Below, piece after piece: positions 17,577 through 26,022 of a DNA stretch of 40,333 nt. A program made the translations under genes and the position numbers. The notes beneath the pieces were generated by a model, which worked only from the letters and a program-made list of their open reading frames with translations, did not search any database and had not been told where the DNA came from. The stretch spans positions 1 through 40,333 of the forward strand of contig JAFSXS010000015.1 in the NCBI GenBank assembly GCA_017443945.1, in the 5' to 3' direction. Every line of letters starts with the position of its first letter. Position 1 is the stretch's first letter. The stretch comes from Synergistaceae bacterium (lineage in GTDB: Bacteria; Synergistota; Synergistia; Synergistales; Aminobacteriaceae).

Positions 17577-17605
17577 TTTGTAGCATAGAGAAAAAATTAT
17601 TGCAA
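17577..17605 (-). promoter_or_regulatory. Possible promoter of the glycan operon
   Basis: On the minus strand TTGCAA (17605-17600), 17-base spacer, TACAAA (17582-17577), about 50 bases before the CDP-alcohol transferase ATG and just past the valS terminator. The -10 match is weak. Confidence 0.35.
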
Positions 17606-17616
17606 GATAAAATAAT

Positions 17617-17646
17617 CCTCCCCGCATTTATTCATTCACGAGGAGG
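17617..17646 (-). terminator. Terminator of valS
   Basis: CCTCCTCG and CGGGGAGG (read on the minus strand) form eight pairs including a T-G, then ATTATTTTATCTT. Located ten bases past the valS stop. Confidence 0.75.
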
Positions 17647-17656
17647 CAGAAAATTT

Positions 17657-20323
17657 TTATTTGCTCAAGCTCTCAAGATTCGCCCTAAGTCTTTCAACCT
17701 GTGCGAGTCCCTCACTAACTTTTGTGCGTTCCTTCTCGACTACTTCAGCAGGTGCGCGCGATACAAAGTCTGCTTTATTCAATCTCGCCTGACTCGACGC
17801 AATATTTTTCTCAATCGACTCTATTTCCTGAGTCAACCTCGTTATTTCTTTCGCAACGTCAAGAACATCGCCAACCGGCAATTTTATTTCTGTCTCGCCC
17901 GTAACTGATGACAATGACGCGCCGTAATTCCAACTTTCTGAAGGCTCCTCAAGCACTACATCACGAATCTTGCACAAATTGCACACTTGATTCAATGAGT
18001 CACGTAAAATTTTCGCGCTCTCTGAGTCTGATTTTACGCGTATTACAGCCTTATTCAACCATTGCTGCGGGGGTACGTGAGCTTCTGCACGCAAATTACG
18101 TAATGCTCTGACAGAATCTTGCAAGACTCTCATTTTTTCTGTTACGCCGTCAAAAATATATTCCTGTTTCGACTCCGGCCATGACGAACGCATTATATAA
18201 TTATCGCCATAACCAAACGCCGACCATAGTTCTTCTGTTACAAACGGTATAAACGGATGCAATAACGGCAATGTAACTTTAAAGACTTCTTCAAGCACTC
18301 CCGCTGTAGTTTTGCGCCTGTCCTCGCCTTCATCGCCTTTTAACGCAGGTTTTGACATCTCCAAATACCAGTCGCACACATCACCCCACACAAAATCATA
18401 AAGACTCCTTGCTGCTGTGCCTATGTCGTAAGAGTCAATTAATTTGCGAACACTCTCGGCCATTTCCTGTGTACGAGTCAAAATAAATTTGTCGTGAAGG
18501 TGCAAATTATTCGTGTCGATAGCGTGAACTTCGTCATCAAGATTCATTAATGCAAATCTCGCAGCGTTCCATAATTTATTCATGAAAAATCTATATGTCT
18601 CGATTCTTGTCGACGATAACAAAATGTCCCGTCCCTGAACCGATAACGCCGCAAGAGTCATTCTCAGCGCGTCAGCTCCGTACTGCTCAATCATTACTAA
18701 CGGGTCTATGACGTTGCCTTTGGTCTTGCTCATTTTTTTGCCGTGTTCGTCGCGAATGAGTGAATGAATATAGACATCTCTAAATGGTACGTCGTCCATA
18801 AATTCAAGCCCCATCATTATCATACGCGCAACCCAGAAAAATATAATGTCAAAGCCTGTTACCATTAATGAAGTCGGATAAAAATATTTTAATTCCGGCT
18901 TATCGTCAGGCCAGCCCATTGTAGAAAACGGCCATAAAGCGCTGCTAAACCATGTGTCTAAAACGTCGCTCTCTTGAACAATATTTTTGCTATGACACTT
19001 TTCGCACTCTGTAGGGTCAATTTCTGCAACGGTTATGTGTCCGCAGTCCTTGCACTCCCACGCAGGGATTCTATGTCCCCACCATAATTGGCGCGATATG
19101 CACCAGTCGCGGATATTTTCCATCCAGTTAAAATAAGTTTTCTCCCATTGTTCGGGAACCCAGCGAATTTTTCCTTCTTTGACGGCTTTGACTCCTCGTT
19201 CTGCAAGTGGCTTAGTCTTGACAAACCATTGTTCTGACAAATAAGGCTCTACAGTTGTCCCGCAGCGTTGGCAATGTCCGACGGAGTGTGTTATTTGCTC
19301 GGTCTTGAATAATAATCCGAGTGATTCTAAATCTTTTACTGACTCTGTGCGAGCGTCTTTAATTGTCATGCCTTGATATTTGCCGGCGTTCTCGTTCATT
19401 ATGCCTTGTGAGTCAATTACTTGAATCTGCTCTAAATTGTGGTTCAGCCCTACAAGAAAATCATTAGGATCATGAGCAGGAGTAATTTTCACGCAGCCCG
19501 TACCGAATTCAGGATCTACCATGTTATCTTGAATGATGGGAATCTCTCTATCAGTCAGGGGGACTCTTACATGCTTACCGATTAAATGTTTATATTTCTC
19601 GCTTCTAGGATGCACGGCAATAGCTACATCGCCGATTATTGTTTCGGGTCTTGTTGTTGCGACCAAGATAAATTTTTCTTCGCAGTCCTGCTCTACTAAC
19701 GGGTATTTGACGTAATAAAAATTTCCCTGCTCCTCGCTGTATTCGACTTCCAAATCAGAAATTGCAGTTGCACACCTCGGGCACCAGTTGACGATATATT
19801 TTCCGCGATAAATTAAATCTTTCTTGTACAACCTCACGAAAACAGCACGAACAGCGCGCGATAACCCCTCGTCAAGAGTAAATCTTTCACGCCTCCAGTC
19901 GCAAGAGTTGCCGAGTCTCTTCATTTGCTCGATTATTCGTGAGCCATAAACTTTTTTCCATTCCCAGACCTTTTTTACAAATTCTTCGCGGCCAAGATCG
20001 TAACGTGAGATACCTTTTTTCGCTAAATCCTTCTCGACGACATTTTGAGTCGCTATTCCTGCATGATCTGTACCGGGAAGCCATAAAACGCTGTAACCTT
20101 CCATTCGTTTAGCGCGGCACATAATATCTTGAAAAGTGTGATCGAATGCATGTCCGACATGAAGTGAGCCGGTTACGTTCGGGGGCGGGATAACGATAGA
20201 AAATGCTTTTGCGTCGGGGTTAATTTCTGCGTTGAAGAGTCCTGCGTCGAGCCATTTTTTATACCATTTCTGCTCGATTGAGTCGGGTGAATAATTTTTC
20301 TCTAGATTTCTGTTGCGATTCAT
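17657..20323 (-). CDS. valS: Valyl-tRNA synthetase
   Basis: 888 aa, normal length. It charges tRNA-Val with valine and edits misactivated threonine. The class I HIGH box lies in PPPNVTGSLHVGHA near residue 50, and the KMSKS loop is GKKMSKTKGN near residue 530. The CP1 editing domain has VATTRPETIIGDVA. Several Cys pairs (CPRC, CQRC, CKDC, CEKC) suggest zinc ribbons. The C-terminal 70 residues form the coiled-coil arm that grips the tRNA. Its ATG overlaps the stop of the threonine-aldolase-like gene (ATGA), so the two are translationally coupled. The tRNA-Val gene is about 6 kb away. Confidence 0.98.
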   Translation of the reverse strand: MNRNRNLEKNYSPDSIEQKWYKKWLDAGLFNAEINPDAKAFSIVIPPPNVTGSLHVGHAFDHTFQDIMCRAKRMEGYSVLWLPGTDHAGIATQNVVEKDLAKKGISRYDLGREEFVKKVWEWKKVYGSRIIEQMKRLGNSCDWRRERFTLDEGLSRAVRAVFVRLYKKDLIYRGKYIVNWCPRCATAISDLEVEYSEEQGNFYYVKYPLVEQDCEEKFILVATTRPETIIGDVAIAVHPRSEKYKHLIGKHVRVPLTDREIPIIQDNMVDPEFGTGCVKITPAHDPNDFLVGLNHNLEQIQVIDSQGIMNENAGKYQGMTIKDARTESVKDLESLGLLFKTEQITHSVGHCQRCGTTVEPYLSEQWFVKTKPLAERGVKAVKEGKIRWVPEQWEKTYFNWMENIRDWCISRQLWWGHRIPAWECKDCGHITVAEIDPTECEKCHSKNIVQESDVLDTWFSSALWPFSTMGWPDDKPELKYFYPTSLMVTGFDIIFFWVARMIMMGLEFMDDVPFRDVYIHSLIRDEHGKKMSKTKGNVIDPLVMIEQYGADALRMTLAALSVQGRDILLSSTRIETYRFFMNKLWNAARFALMNLDDEVHAIDTNNLHLHDKFILTRTQEMAESVRKLIDSYDIGTAARSLYDFVWGDVCDWYLEMSKPALKGDEGEDRRKTTAGVLEEVFKVTLPLLHPFIPFVTEELWSAFGYGDNYIMRSSWPESKQEYIFDGVTEKMRVLQDSVRALRNLRAEAHVPPQQWLNKAVIRVKSDSESAKILRDSLNQVCNLCKIRDVVLEEPSESWNYGASLSSVTGETEIKLPVGDVLDVAKEITRLTQEIESIEKNIASSQARLNKADFVSRAPAEVVEKERTKVSEGLAQVERLRANLESLSK

Positions 20324-21378
20324 AAAGTTTTTATCTCCTGTATTAAATTTTCTATAGCTTCATCAGTTGTAGCCCAGCTTGTACAAAATCTTACTGCGAG
20401 TTTATTATCTTGCAAGGGCCGCCAAGTTTCATAATCAAATTTAGCTGATAAAATTTTGTGCTGCTCCTGAGTCAAAATCGGGAACTGCTGATTTGTAAAT
20501 GATTCTACCAAGAACGGAATTTTTTGCGCGTTAAATGCACGTTTAATCTTCATTGCTTGTTTATATGAGTGAGTCGCGTTTGCAATATATAAATTATCGT
20601 CATCAAATAATGCCTCGAACTGAAGACCGACTATGCGTCCCTTAGCTAATAATCCGCATTGCTGTTTAATGAACGTGCGGAAAGTCTTTAAATTTTTTGT
20701 CGATAACGTTTCAGGATTGGGAAAAATTACAGCCTCGCCGAACAAAGCCCCGTTTTTAGTTGCTCCGATATAGAATGCATCACAAAGCCGTGAAATATCT
20801 TCTAAAGCTGCATGATCTGACTCAGAGACTAAGCCCGCGCCGAGTCTGGCACCATCGAGAAAAAGTTTTAAGTCATACTCATTGCAGACGGATTTAATTT
20901 TTTCGAGCTGCTGACGTGTGTAGAGAGTCCCTAATTCCGACGAGAAAGAAATATAAACGAGTCCCGGCTGTACTGAGTGTTCGTGAGTCTCATCAGCATA
21001 GAAGGCCGCTAAATATTTTCGTAAGTCTTCAGGATCAAGTAAGCCATTATGATTCGGCAATGTCAAAATTTTATGGCCGGTTGACTCGATTGCGCCTGAT
21101 TCATGAACGTTTATGTGTCCAGAGTCAACGCTGATTACGCCCTCGACAGGATTCAAGAAAGATTTTATCACGGTTGTATTTGTCTGAGTCCCGCCTAACA
21201 TGAAGAAAACTTTTGCGTCAGGTCTGTTAATGAATTTGCGTATTAAATCTTTTGCGCGTTTGCAGTGGTCGTCGACTCCATAGCCGGAAGTCTGTTCGAG
21301 ATTTGTGCGTGAAAGCATGTCCAAAATTTTGGGGTTGCAGCCCTCTTGATAGTCAGTCTCAAATTTTATTTTCTGCAA
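20320..21378 (-). CDS. Low-specificity threonine aldolase-like PLP enzyme
   Basis: 352 aa, fold type I, beta-eliminating lyase group. It most likely splits threonine or allo-threonine to glycine and acetaldehyde. Landmarks: FMLGGTQTNTTV (phosphate-binding loop, about 59-70), HINVHESGAIE, LFLDGARLGAGL with the PLP-pyridine Asp (about 174), and the Schiff-base lysine in FYIGATKNGALFGE (near 206). It precedes valS with a four-base overlap, which is unusual company; the two may simply share a transcript. AGGAGGCTAC lies before the ATG. Confidence 0.85.
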   Translation of the reverse strand: MQKIKFETDYQEGCNPKILDMLSRTNLEQTSGYGVDDHCKRAKDLIRKFINRPDAKVFFMLGGTQTNTTVIKSFLNPVEGVISVDSGHINVHESGAIESTGHKILTLPNHNGLLDPEDLRKYLAAFYADETHEHSVQPGLVYISFSSELGTLYTRQQLEKIKSVCNEYDLKLFLDGARLGAGLVSESDHAALEDISRLCDAFYIGATKNGALFGEAVIFPNPETLSTKNLKTFRTFIKQQCGLLAKGRIVGLQFEALFDDDNLYIANATHSYKQAMKIKRAFNAQKIPFLVESFTNQQFPILTQEQHKILSAKFDYETWRPLQDNKLAVRFCTSWATTDEAIENLIQEIKTL

Positions 21379-21455
21379 AATGTAGCCTCCTGTTATGATA
21401 AAAAATTGTGAAATAAATTATATTACGTTTTTGTGAGAGTGTAATTAAAATTTGG

Positions 21456-21481
21456 GAACAGTAAAAAATTTTTGCCTGTTC
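21456..21481. other. Hairpin in the divergent folK upstream region
   Basis: GAACAG (21456-21461) pairs with CTGTTC (21476-21481) around an A/T-rich loop, and a C-rich run follows. A role as operator or minus-strand feature is open. Confidence 0.4.
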
Positions 21482-21521
21482 TCCCTCCCCGCCCAGATTC
21501 GTGCAAATAAAGTGTATCGGC

Positions 21522-21527
21522 TATAAT
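21522..21527 (+). promoter_or_regulatory. TATAAT box before folK
   Basis: A perfect -10 26 bases before the ATG. No good -35 is present at 16-18 bases, so this is a weak call. Confidence 0.35.
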
Positions 21528-21553
21528 TTACGCGTGAAAGGGTGTAATAAATC

Positions 21554-22051
21554 ATGAAAATTTATTTCGGACTCGGTTCAAATTTGGGCGACAGATTAAT
21601 TAATTTGCGTGAAGCTGTGCAAAAACTTTCGACTCTGGGAAATATCATCAAAACAAGCAGCGTTTACGAGACTCAAGCGTGGGGAGGAGTGAGTCAGCCC
21701 GATTACTTGAACGCATGTATATTAATAGAGAGCAAATCGAGTCTTGAGCCTCACGAAATATTAACGCAGATAAAAACTTTTGAGTCCCAGCTTGGCCGCG
21801 TGCCTTCTGTCAGGTGGGGAGCTAGAAAAATTGACATTGATATTTTGCTGATTGACGAAATTATTTATAACTCGCCTGATTTGATTATCCCTCACGTTAA
21901 TTTACCTGATAGATTATTTGTTCTCGTGCCGTTAAGTGAGATTCTGCCGGAAAAATGGACTCACCCGCAAAATAATAAAAATGTTCATGAAATGATTGAC
22001 TCTTTGCGCAATAAAGAAAGCTGGCCGGCCAAAATTAAGAATCTGTTATAA
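21554..22051 (+). CDS. folK: HPPK, folate pathway pyrophosphokinase
   Basis: 165 aa, normal for FolK. It transfers pyrophosphate from ATP to 6-hydroxymethyl-7,8-dihydropterin in folate synthesis. Signatures: YFGLGSNLGDR at the start, TSSVYETQAWGG (35-46), and the metal-binding RWGARKIDIDILL (about 91-103). AAAGGGTG lies before the ATG. No folP or folB neighbours, so it is a lone folate gene here, divergent from the threonine-aldolase-like gene and convergent with galT. Confidence 0.96.
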   Translation: MKIYFGLGSNLGDRLINLREAVQKLSTLGNIIKTSSVYETQAWGGVSQPDYLNACILIESKSSLEPHEILTQIKTFESQLGRVPSVRWGARKIDIDILLIDEIIYNSPDLIIPHVNLPDRLFVLVPLSEILPEKWTHPQNNKNVHEMIDSLRNKESWPAKIKNLL

Positions 22052-22114
22052 CAATCAATCAAAGAGGGACTCCGAAGCATTTAACGAAATCCGCTCTTAT
22101 GAAAGATTATAAAT

Positions 22115-23629
22115 TTATTTCAGCACTGACTCAGCAAATTTATCAAACGCTGCGAGTCCTTCGGGTGTGCGCTTATAGACCCCGCTGTCCGTCAAAACCT
22201 GCGCGAAAACGTGTCCGACTTCATCACGAATCATTTTTCTGATAATTGACTCGTCGTGTTCATGCTTTAAATTTTCGTGTTTAGCGCGTAAAGACTCATA
22301 CCATTTTTCGTGAATCTCAAGCTCTGACGGTAAATTTTCTTTTCCTGCAAGCCATGACTCGCAAATTTTTTCGAGCGAAATTTTTAATCTTGCAGGCAGC
22401 ACAGCGAGTCCCATTACCTCAATCAGGCCGATATTTTCTTTCTTGATGTGATGAACTTCTGCATGAGGATGAAAGATTCCTAATGGGTGTTCATTGCTAG
22501 TTCTATTATTGCGCAAAACTAAATCAATCACGTAATTTTCGCCGTTTCTTCTTGCAATGGGCGTTATAGTGTTATGGGGTTCACCGTCGGAATATGCGAG
22601 AATATTTGCGTTTTCGTCAGTCCATTCGCGCCAGGCTGATAAAATTTTGTCGGCCAAGTCAATTAATTTTTCGGGATTGCGTGACTCGAGTCTTATAGCT
22701 GACATAGGCCATTTGATTCGAGCTGCTTTTATTTCGGGATCAGAGAAATTATATTCATGTTCGGACGGTGCATTATTCATCGCAAAAATATATCTTCCGC
22801 CCTGATAATGATCGTGAGAAAGAATCGAGCCTCCAACAATTGGCAAATCAGCATTTGACCCGACAAAATAATGAGGGAATCTCGTAATAAATGCAAATAA
22901 ATTCTCGAAAGTTTCCCGATTAATTAACATTGGCACGTGATTCTCATCAAGAACTATGCAGTGTTCATTATAATAGCTATAGGGCGAATACTGGAAATAC
23001 CAGCTGCGGCCATTGAGATTTACGGGGATTAACCTAATATTTTGCCGTGCCGGATGTCCGTGATGACCGTAAAAGCCTTCATTCTCGCGGCATAATAAAC
23101 ACTTTGGATAACCTGATGACTTTATTGCGCGGGCCTTTGCGATGTCGCGGGGGTCTTTCTCAGGTTTTGACATGTTGATTGTAATATCTAATTCGCCGAA
23201 ATCAGTTAAAGTTTTCCAGCAGATATTTTTTGCTGTACGTTCGGATCTGATATAGTTCGAGCTTACACCGAGTTTATAAAAATAGTCAGTGGCTTCAACT
23301 GGTGAACGCGAATATAAAGACTCAAATTTTGCGATAACATCAGACGGCCGGGGGGTCAAAGCTCCCATTAATTTTGTGTCGAGTAAATCGCGCTCGGTCT
23401 CGGTATTCTCGATTAAATTATTTTCTGCTGCCCAGTCTAAAATTTTTGCGAGAATTGAGTCGGGCGAAGTCTTGTCAGCTAATTCACTTGATAAATTTTT
23501 CTCGAACTCGAACGAATTTAGGCCGAGAATCCCTATTAAAGAATTTACAGCCCATATTTTATCATCAGGTGAAATTAATTCATGATGTAATGCAAACGCG
23601 ATTAAATTATTAAGCTCGTGATTAATCAT
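22115..23629 (-). CDS. galT: Galactose-1-phosphate uridylyltransferase, class II
   Basis: 504 aa, the longer Gram-positive-type GalT, not the short HPHPQ form. It swaps UMP between UDP-glucose and galactose-1-phosphate in the Leloir pathway. The family block is clear: GSNADLPIVGGSILSHDHYQ near residue 265. A CLLCRENEGF region lies about 70 residues before it. galE is in the window but galK is not. The start MINHELNN at 23629 lies six bases after the preceding gene's stop, so both are read on one transcript. Confidence 0.94.
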   Translation of the reverse strand: MINHELNNLIAFALHHELISPDDKIWAVNSLIGILGLNSFEFEKNLSSELADKTSPDSILAKILDWAAENNLIENTETERDLLDTKLMGALTPRPSDVIAKFESLYSRSPVEATDYFYKLGVSSNYIRSERTAKNICWKTLTDFGELDITINMSKPEKDPRDIAKARAIKSSGYPKCLLCRENEGFYGHHGHPARQNIRLIPVNLNGRSWYFQYSPYSYYNEHCIVLDENHVPMLINRETFENLFAFITRFPHYFVGSNADLPIVGGSILSHDHYQGGRYIFAMNNAPSEHEYNFSDPEIKAARIKWPMSAIRLESRNPEKLIDLADKILSAWREWTDENANILAYSDGEPHNTITPIARRNGENYVIDLVLRNNRTSNEHPLGIFHPHAEVHHIKKENIGLIEVMGLAVLPARLKISLEKICESWLAGKENLPSELEIHEKWYESLRAKHENLKHEHDESIIRKMIRDEVGHVFAQVLTDSGVYKRTPEGLAAFDKFAESVLK

Positions 23630-23635
23630 AAAAAT

Positions 23636-24298
23636 TTACTCCTTCCACGAAAATTTTAGCGAGAGAATCGCCCATGTATCTTTATTCGCAAATTTGTAGG
23701 GCTTTGCGGTTGCTGTGAAAGTTGCCGGCCTGATTGATTTATTGTTGGAGTGATAAATTTCGCCGGTCATTGTTATAATTTTGCCCTGTCTTGAAACTTT
23801 CTGAACGTCTGCATATAAAAGTGTGTCGCTCGTAAAAGTTGCGGGGTTGAAGTGATAATTTTTCCCGTCAAAATGTGCTTGTTCGGGTTCGTCTGCTGGG
23901 TCGCCGTCTTCTGCGCCTTCTGGGAGGGTGCCTAATATACTTGCGTGCTTTACAGGAAGATCGAAATATTTACGCACTGACTCAGTGATAAATTTTGCGT
24001 CAATTATTTTGCTTCCATAAGGGCAATTTTTGTCAGGACAATTTTTTATGCGGGACTTATTATTTAGCAAATTATGAGCTATCCCGAAAAATATTAAGCC
24101 TTCATTCTCTGAACTATTGCCGAAATGAGTCATGCCTTCATCGCCGTTACGCTGTACGTCAAAATCGTAGTAATTTGCTTCGGTGAAGTTGCTGATAAAT
24201 GTGCTCATGCGCTTGAGTTCGTCGTTTTTGCTGTCTGCTCCCATAGTGAAGAGTACAACTGTTAATAGAATAATCCCGTAAAAAATTTTGCGTCTCAT
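23636..24298 (-). CDS. Secreted protein of unknown function
   Basis: 220 aa from ATG 24298, chosen because it makes a clean signal peptide start (MRRK, hydrophobic stretch, then MGADS) and has GGAG 12 bases upstream; ATG 24316 would add six residues. The mature part has a CPDKNCPYG pair of Cys and a charged acidic segment. No family recognised; a role in the envelope or periplasm is only inferred. It is probably the first gene of a transcript with galT. Confidence 0.65.
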   Translation of the reverse strand: MRRKIFYGIILLTVVLFTMGADSKNDELKRMSTFISNFTEANYYDFDVQRNGDEGMTHFGNSSENEGLIFFGIAHNLLNNKSRIKNCPDKNCPYGSKIIDAKFITESVRKYFDLPVKHASILGTLPEGAEDGDPADEPEQAHFDGKNYHFNPATFTSDTLLYADVQKVSRQGKIITMTGEIYHSNNKSIRPATFTATAKPYKFANKDTWAILSLKFSWKE

Positions 24299-24388
24299 AA
24301 TAAAATATTCCTCCATTAATTATAAAATTTTCTGCTAAGAACTATATCAAGACACGATTATTTATGTGAAGGGTGTTATTACGTGAAA

Positions 24389-25715
24389 GTGAACTACCGC
24401 AACTTATAGAAGTGGCGGCTTCCTAATTCATCGAGGCCGCGCTCCACTCGTACTGGCTGAAGTCGTCTTACATCCTCTCCAAAGGCGTTAATTTCCTGCG
24501 TCCCACAGGTATTTTTATTTGCTAACAAAATCATATTTCGAGCCGCATGTTTGTCTCTATCTTCTTCATAACCGCATGAACATTTATATATTCGATCTGA
24601 AAGTTTTATATCTTTCTTGATTTTTCCGCAGCATGGACAATATTTTGTAGTAGGCTCACTTGATGAAAGCACTATAACTCTTTCATTATTAATTAATTTT
24701 GCCTTCACAAGTCCTAATATTGAGTGCTGTACAGTTTTTCCGAATAAGCCTTTATGCCAGCCTTTAATATTTTCATCTTGCATATAGACTTGTTCATGCT
24801 CTAATAATTCATGAGTGATTTTGTTTGCTGCGTCTCGTTTTTTGTCAGTTAAATTCTGATAGGCTTTTCTCAATAACTTTTTTGCTTTGTATCGATTGCT
24901 GGAACCCTTTTTGCGTCGTGCGATTAATCGCTGGCATTTCTTAAGGCGTCTCATTTCTCCAATCAACACTTTAAATTTTTTGCCGTCTGAAGTAGTTATT
25001 GATGTCTTAATGCCCATATCTATCCCGATTTCAGGTTTATATCGCTTTGTGCCGCTTAATTTGTCTTGATATGTTGTTATAGCAATATAATAGCCATCCG
25101 GAAGATTCAATAATTTTGCGTTCGCGTATTCTATGCCGGGAATATTGAAAAATTGTTCTGCTCCTTCGATTTTAATTTTTTTGCCGAAACCCTGAAGTCT
25201 AATATATTTACTGTCATAGAATTTATAAGTTACTTCATACTGTTGAAGATTTATAGAATCATATTCAGATTTGTAGCGTAATGCTCCGACTTTATGATTA
25301 CTTTTCCGTATTGAAGCAAGAGATTTCATATTATGTTTTATGCCCTGAATAACAGATTGCCTCATTTGTGAACTTAAATATTGCAATTCATGTATTACGG
25401 GCTGTCTATTTTTATCAAGGCTGCTGACAGTTTGAATCCTGCTGTCATATTCATTAATGTCATTTTCTTTCATGAAGGTTAATGCATCGTTATAGAGCCA
25501 CTTAGCCTCAACAAATAACATTTTTAGACGTAATTTTTGCTGTTGATTCATATGAGAGAAATCTATTTTTACACGATACACGCGGCAAACTTGACTCTTA
25601 CGTTTTTTGCGAGTCTCTGCCCCCTGTTCTCGTATTTTATTATTCTTCGCGATTCGCTCTTCTTCAGTCATTGCATTATTATAGCGCAATTCATTTCCCA
25701 CTTATGGAAGTGGGA
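24389..25715 (-). mobile_element. IS200/IS605-type element carrying tnpB only
   Basis: The gene is bounded by two similar subterminal hairpins: 25696-25715 (perfect 8-bp stem with a CCAT-type loop, upstream side) and 24397-24418 (stem with one mismatch and a CTAT loop, downstream side). Both share an ACTT-loop-AAGT core. After the downstream hairpin comes GGTAGTTCAC, a common right-end signature, which ends at 24389. No tnpA (Y1) gene is next to it, so it needs a transposase in trans. The exact left end is not fixed. Confidence 0.75.
24394..25671 (-). CDS. tnpB: TnpB (RuvC-type RNA-guided nuclease)
   Basis: 425 aa from ATG 25671; a GTG at 25701 inside the left hairpin gives 435. It is the ancestor-type nuclease of Cas12 and acts with an omega RNA from the element's right end. 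The RuvC residues are intact: Asp in GIDMGIKTS (about 218), Glu in MQDENIKGW (about 300) and Asp in DRDKHAARN (about 373). A zinc finger, CPCC...CSCG, stands at about 345-366. The TAG stop lies within the right-end signature, so coding and omega RNA overlap. It is the only convincing gene here that ends in TAG. Confidence 0.92.
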   Translation of the reverse strand: MTEEERIAKNNKIREQGAETRKKRKSQVCRVYRVKIDFSHMNQQQKLRLKMLFVEAKWLYNDALTFMKENDINEYDSRIQTVSSLDKNRQPVIHELQYLSSQMRQSVIQGIKHNMKSLASIRKSNHKVGALRYKSEYDSINLQQYEVTYKFYDSKYIRLQGFGKKIKIEGAEQFFNIPGIEYANAKLLNLPDGYYIAITTYQDKLSGTKRYKPEIGIDMGIKTSITTSDGKKFKVLIGEMRRLKKCQRLIARRKKGSSNRYKAKKLLRKAYQNLTDKKRDAANKITHELLEHEQVYMQDENIKGWHKGLFGKTVQHSILGLVKAKLINNERVIVLSSSEPTTKYCPCCGKIKKDIKLSDRIYKCSCGYEEDRDKHAARNMILLANKNTCGTQEINAFGEDVRRLQPVRVERGLDELGSRHFYKLR

Positions 25716-26022
25716 GTCTTCTTGCGAGTCCTGATAAAATAATAAAAACTGTTCATGAATCAATTTTTCAAGCACAAAATAATTTATTACTAATACTTTT
25801 ACTAATACAAAAATGTTGACTCGTTCAATTAATCGCAATGACTCGCAAAGAAAAAAAATTTTTTATCGCGCTGATTCGTTCACATAAATTTTTTCACGCA
25901 CAAGCACAAAGACTCGCAAAAAATTTTATCGCACCATGACGAGCAAGCAATATATTTCTGTTTTTCCCGTTTTCGTGTAAAATAAGTCAAAAATTTTTAT
26001 CCAGTTACTAGATAGAACGGGG
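25716..26022. other. AT-rich intergenic region before flhA
   Basis: No gene seen. It has recurring short words such as GACTCGCAAA (twice, at about 25839 and 25911) and runs of A and T. A promoter candidate lies at its end. Confidence 0.5.
25955..25983 (+). promoter_or_regulatory. Possible promoter of the flagellar operon
   Basis: TTTCTG (25955-25960), 17-base spacer, TAAAAT (25978-25983), 40 bases before the flhA ATG. The -35 is weak; a flagellar sigma promoter was not seen. Confidence 0.35.
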
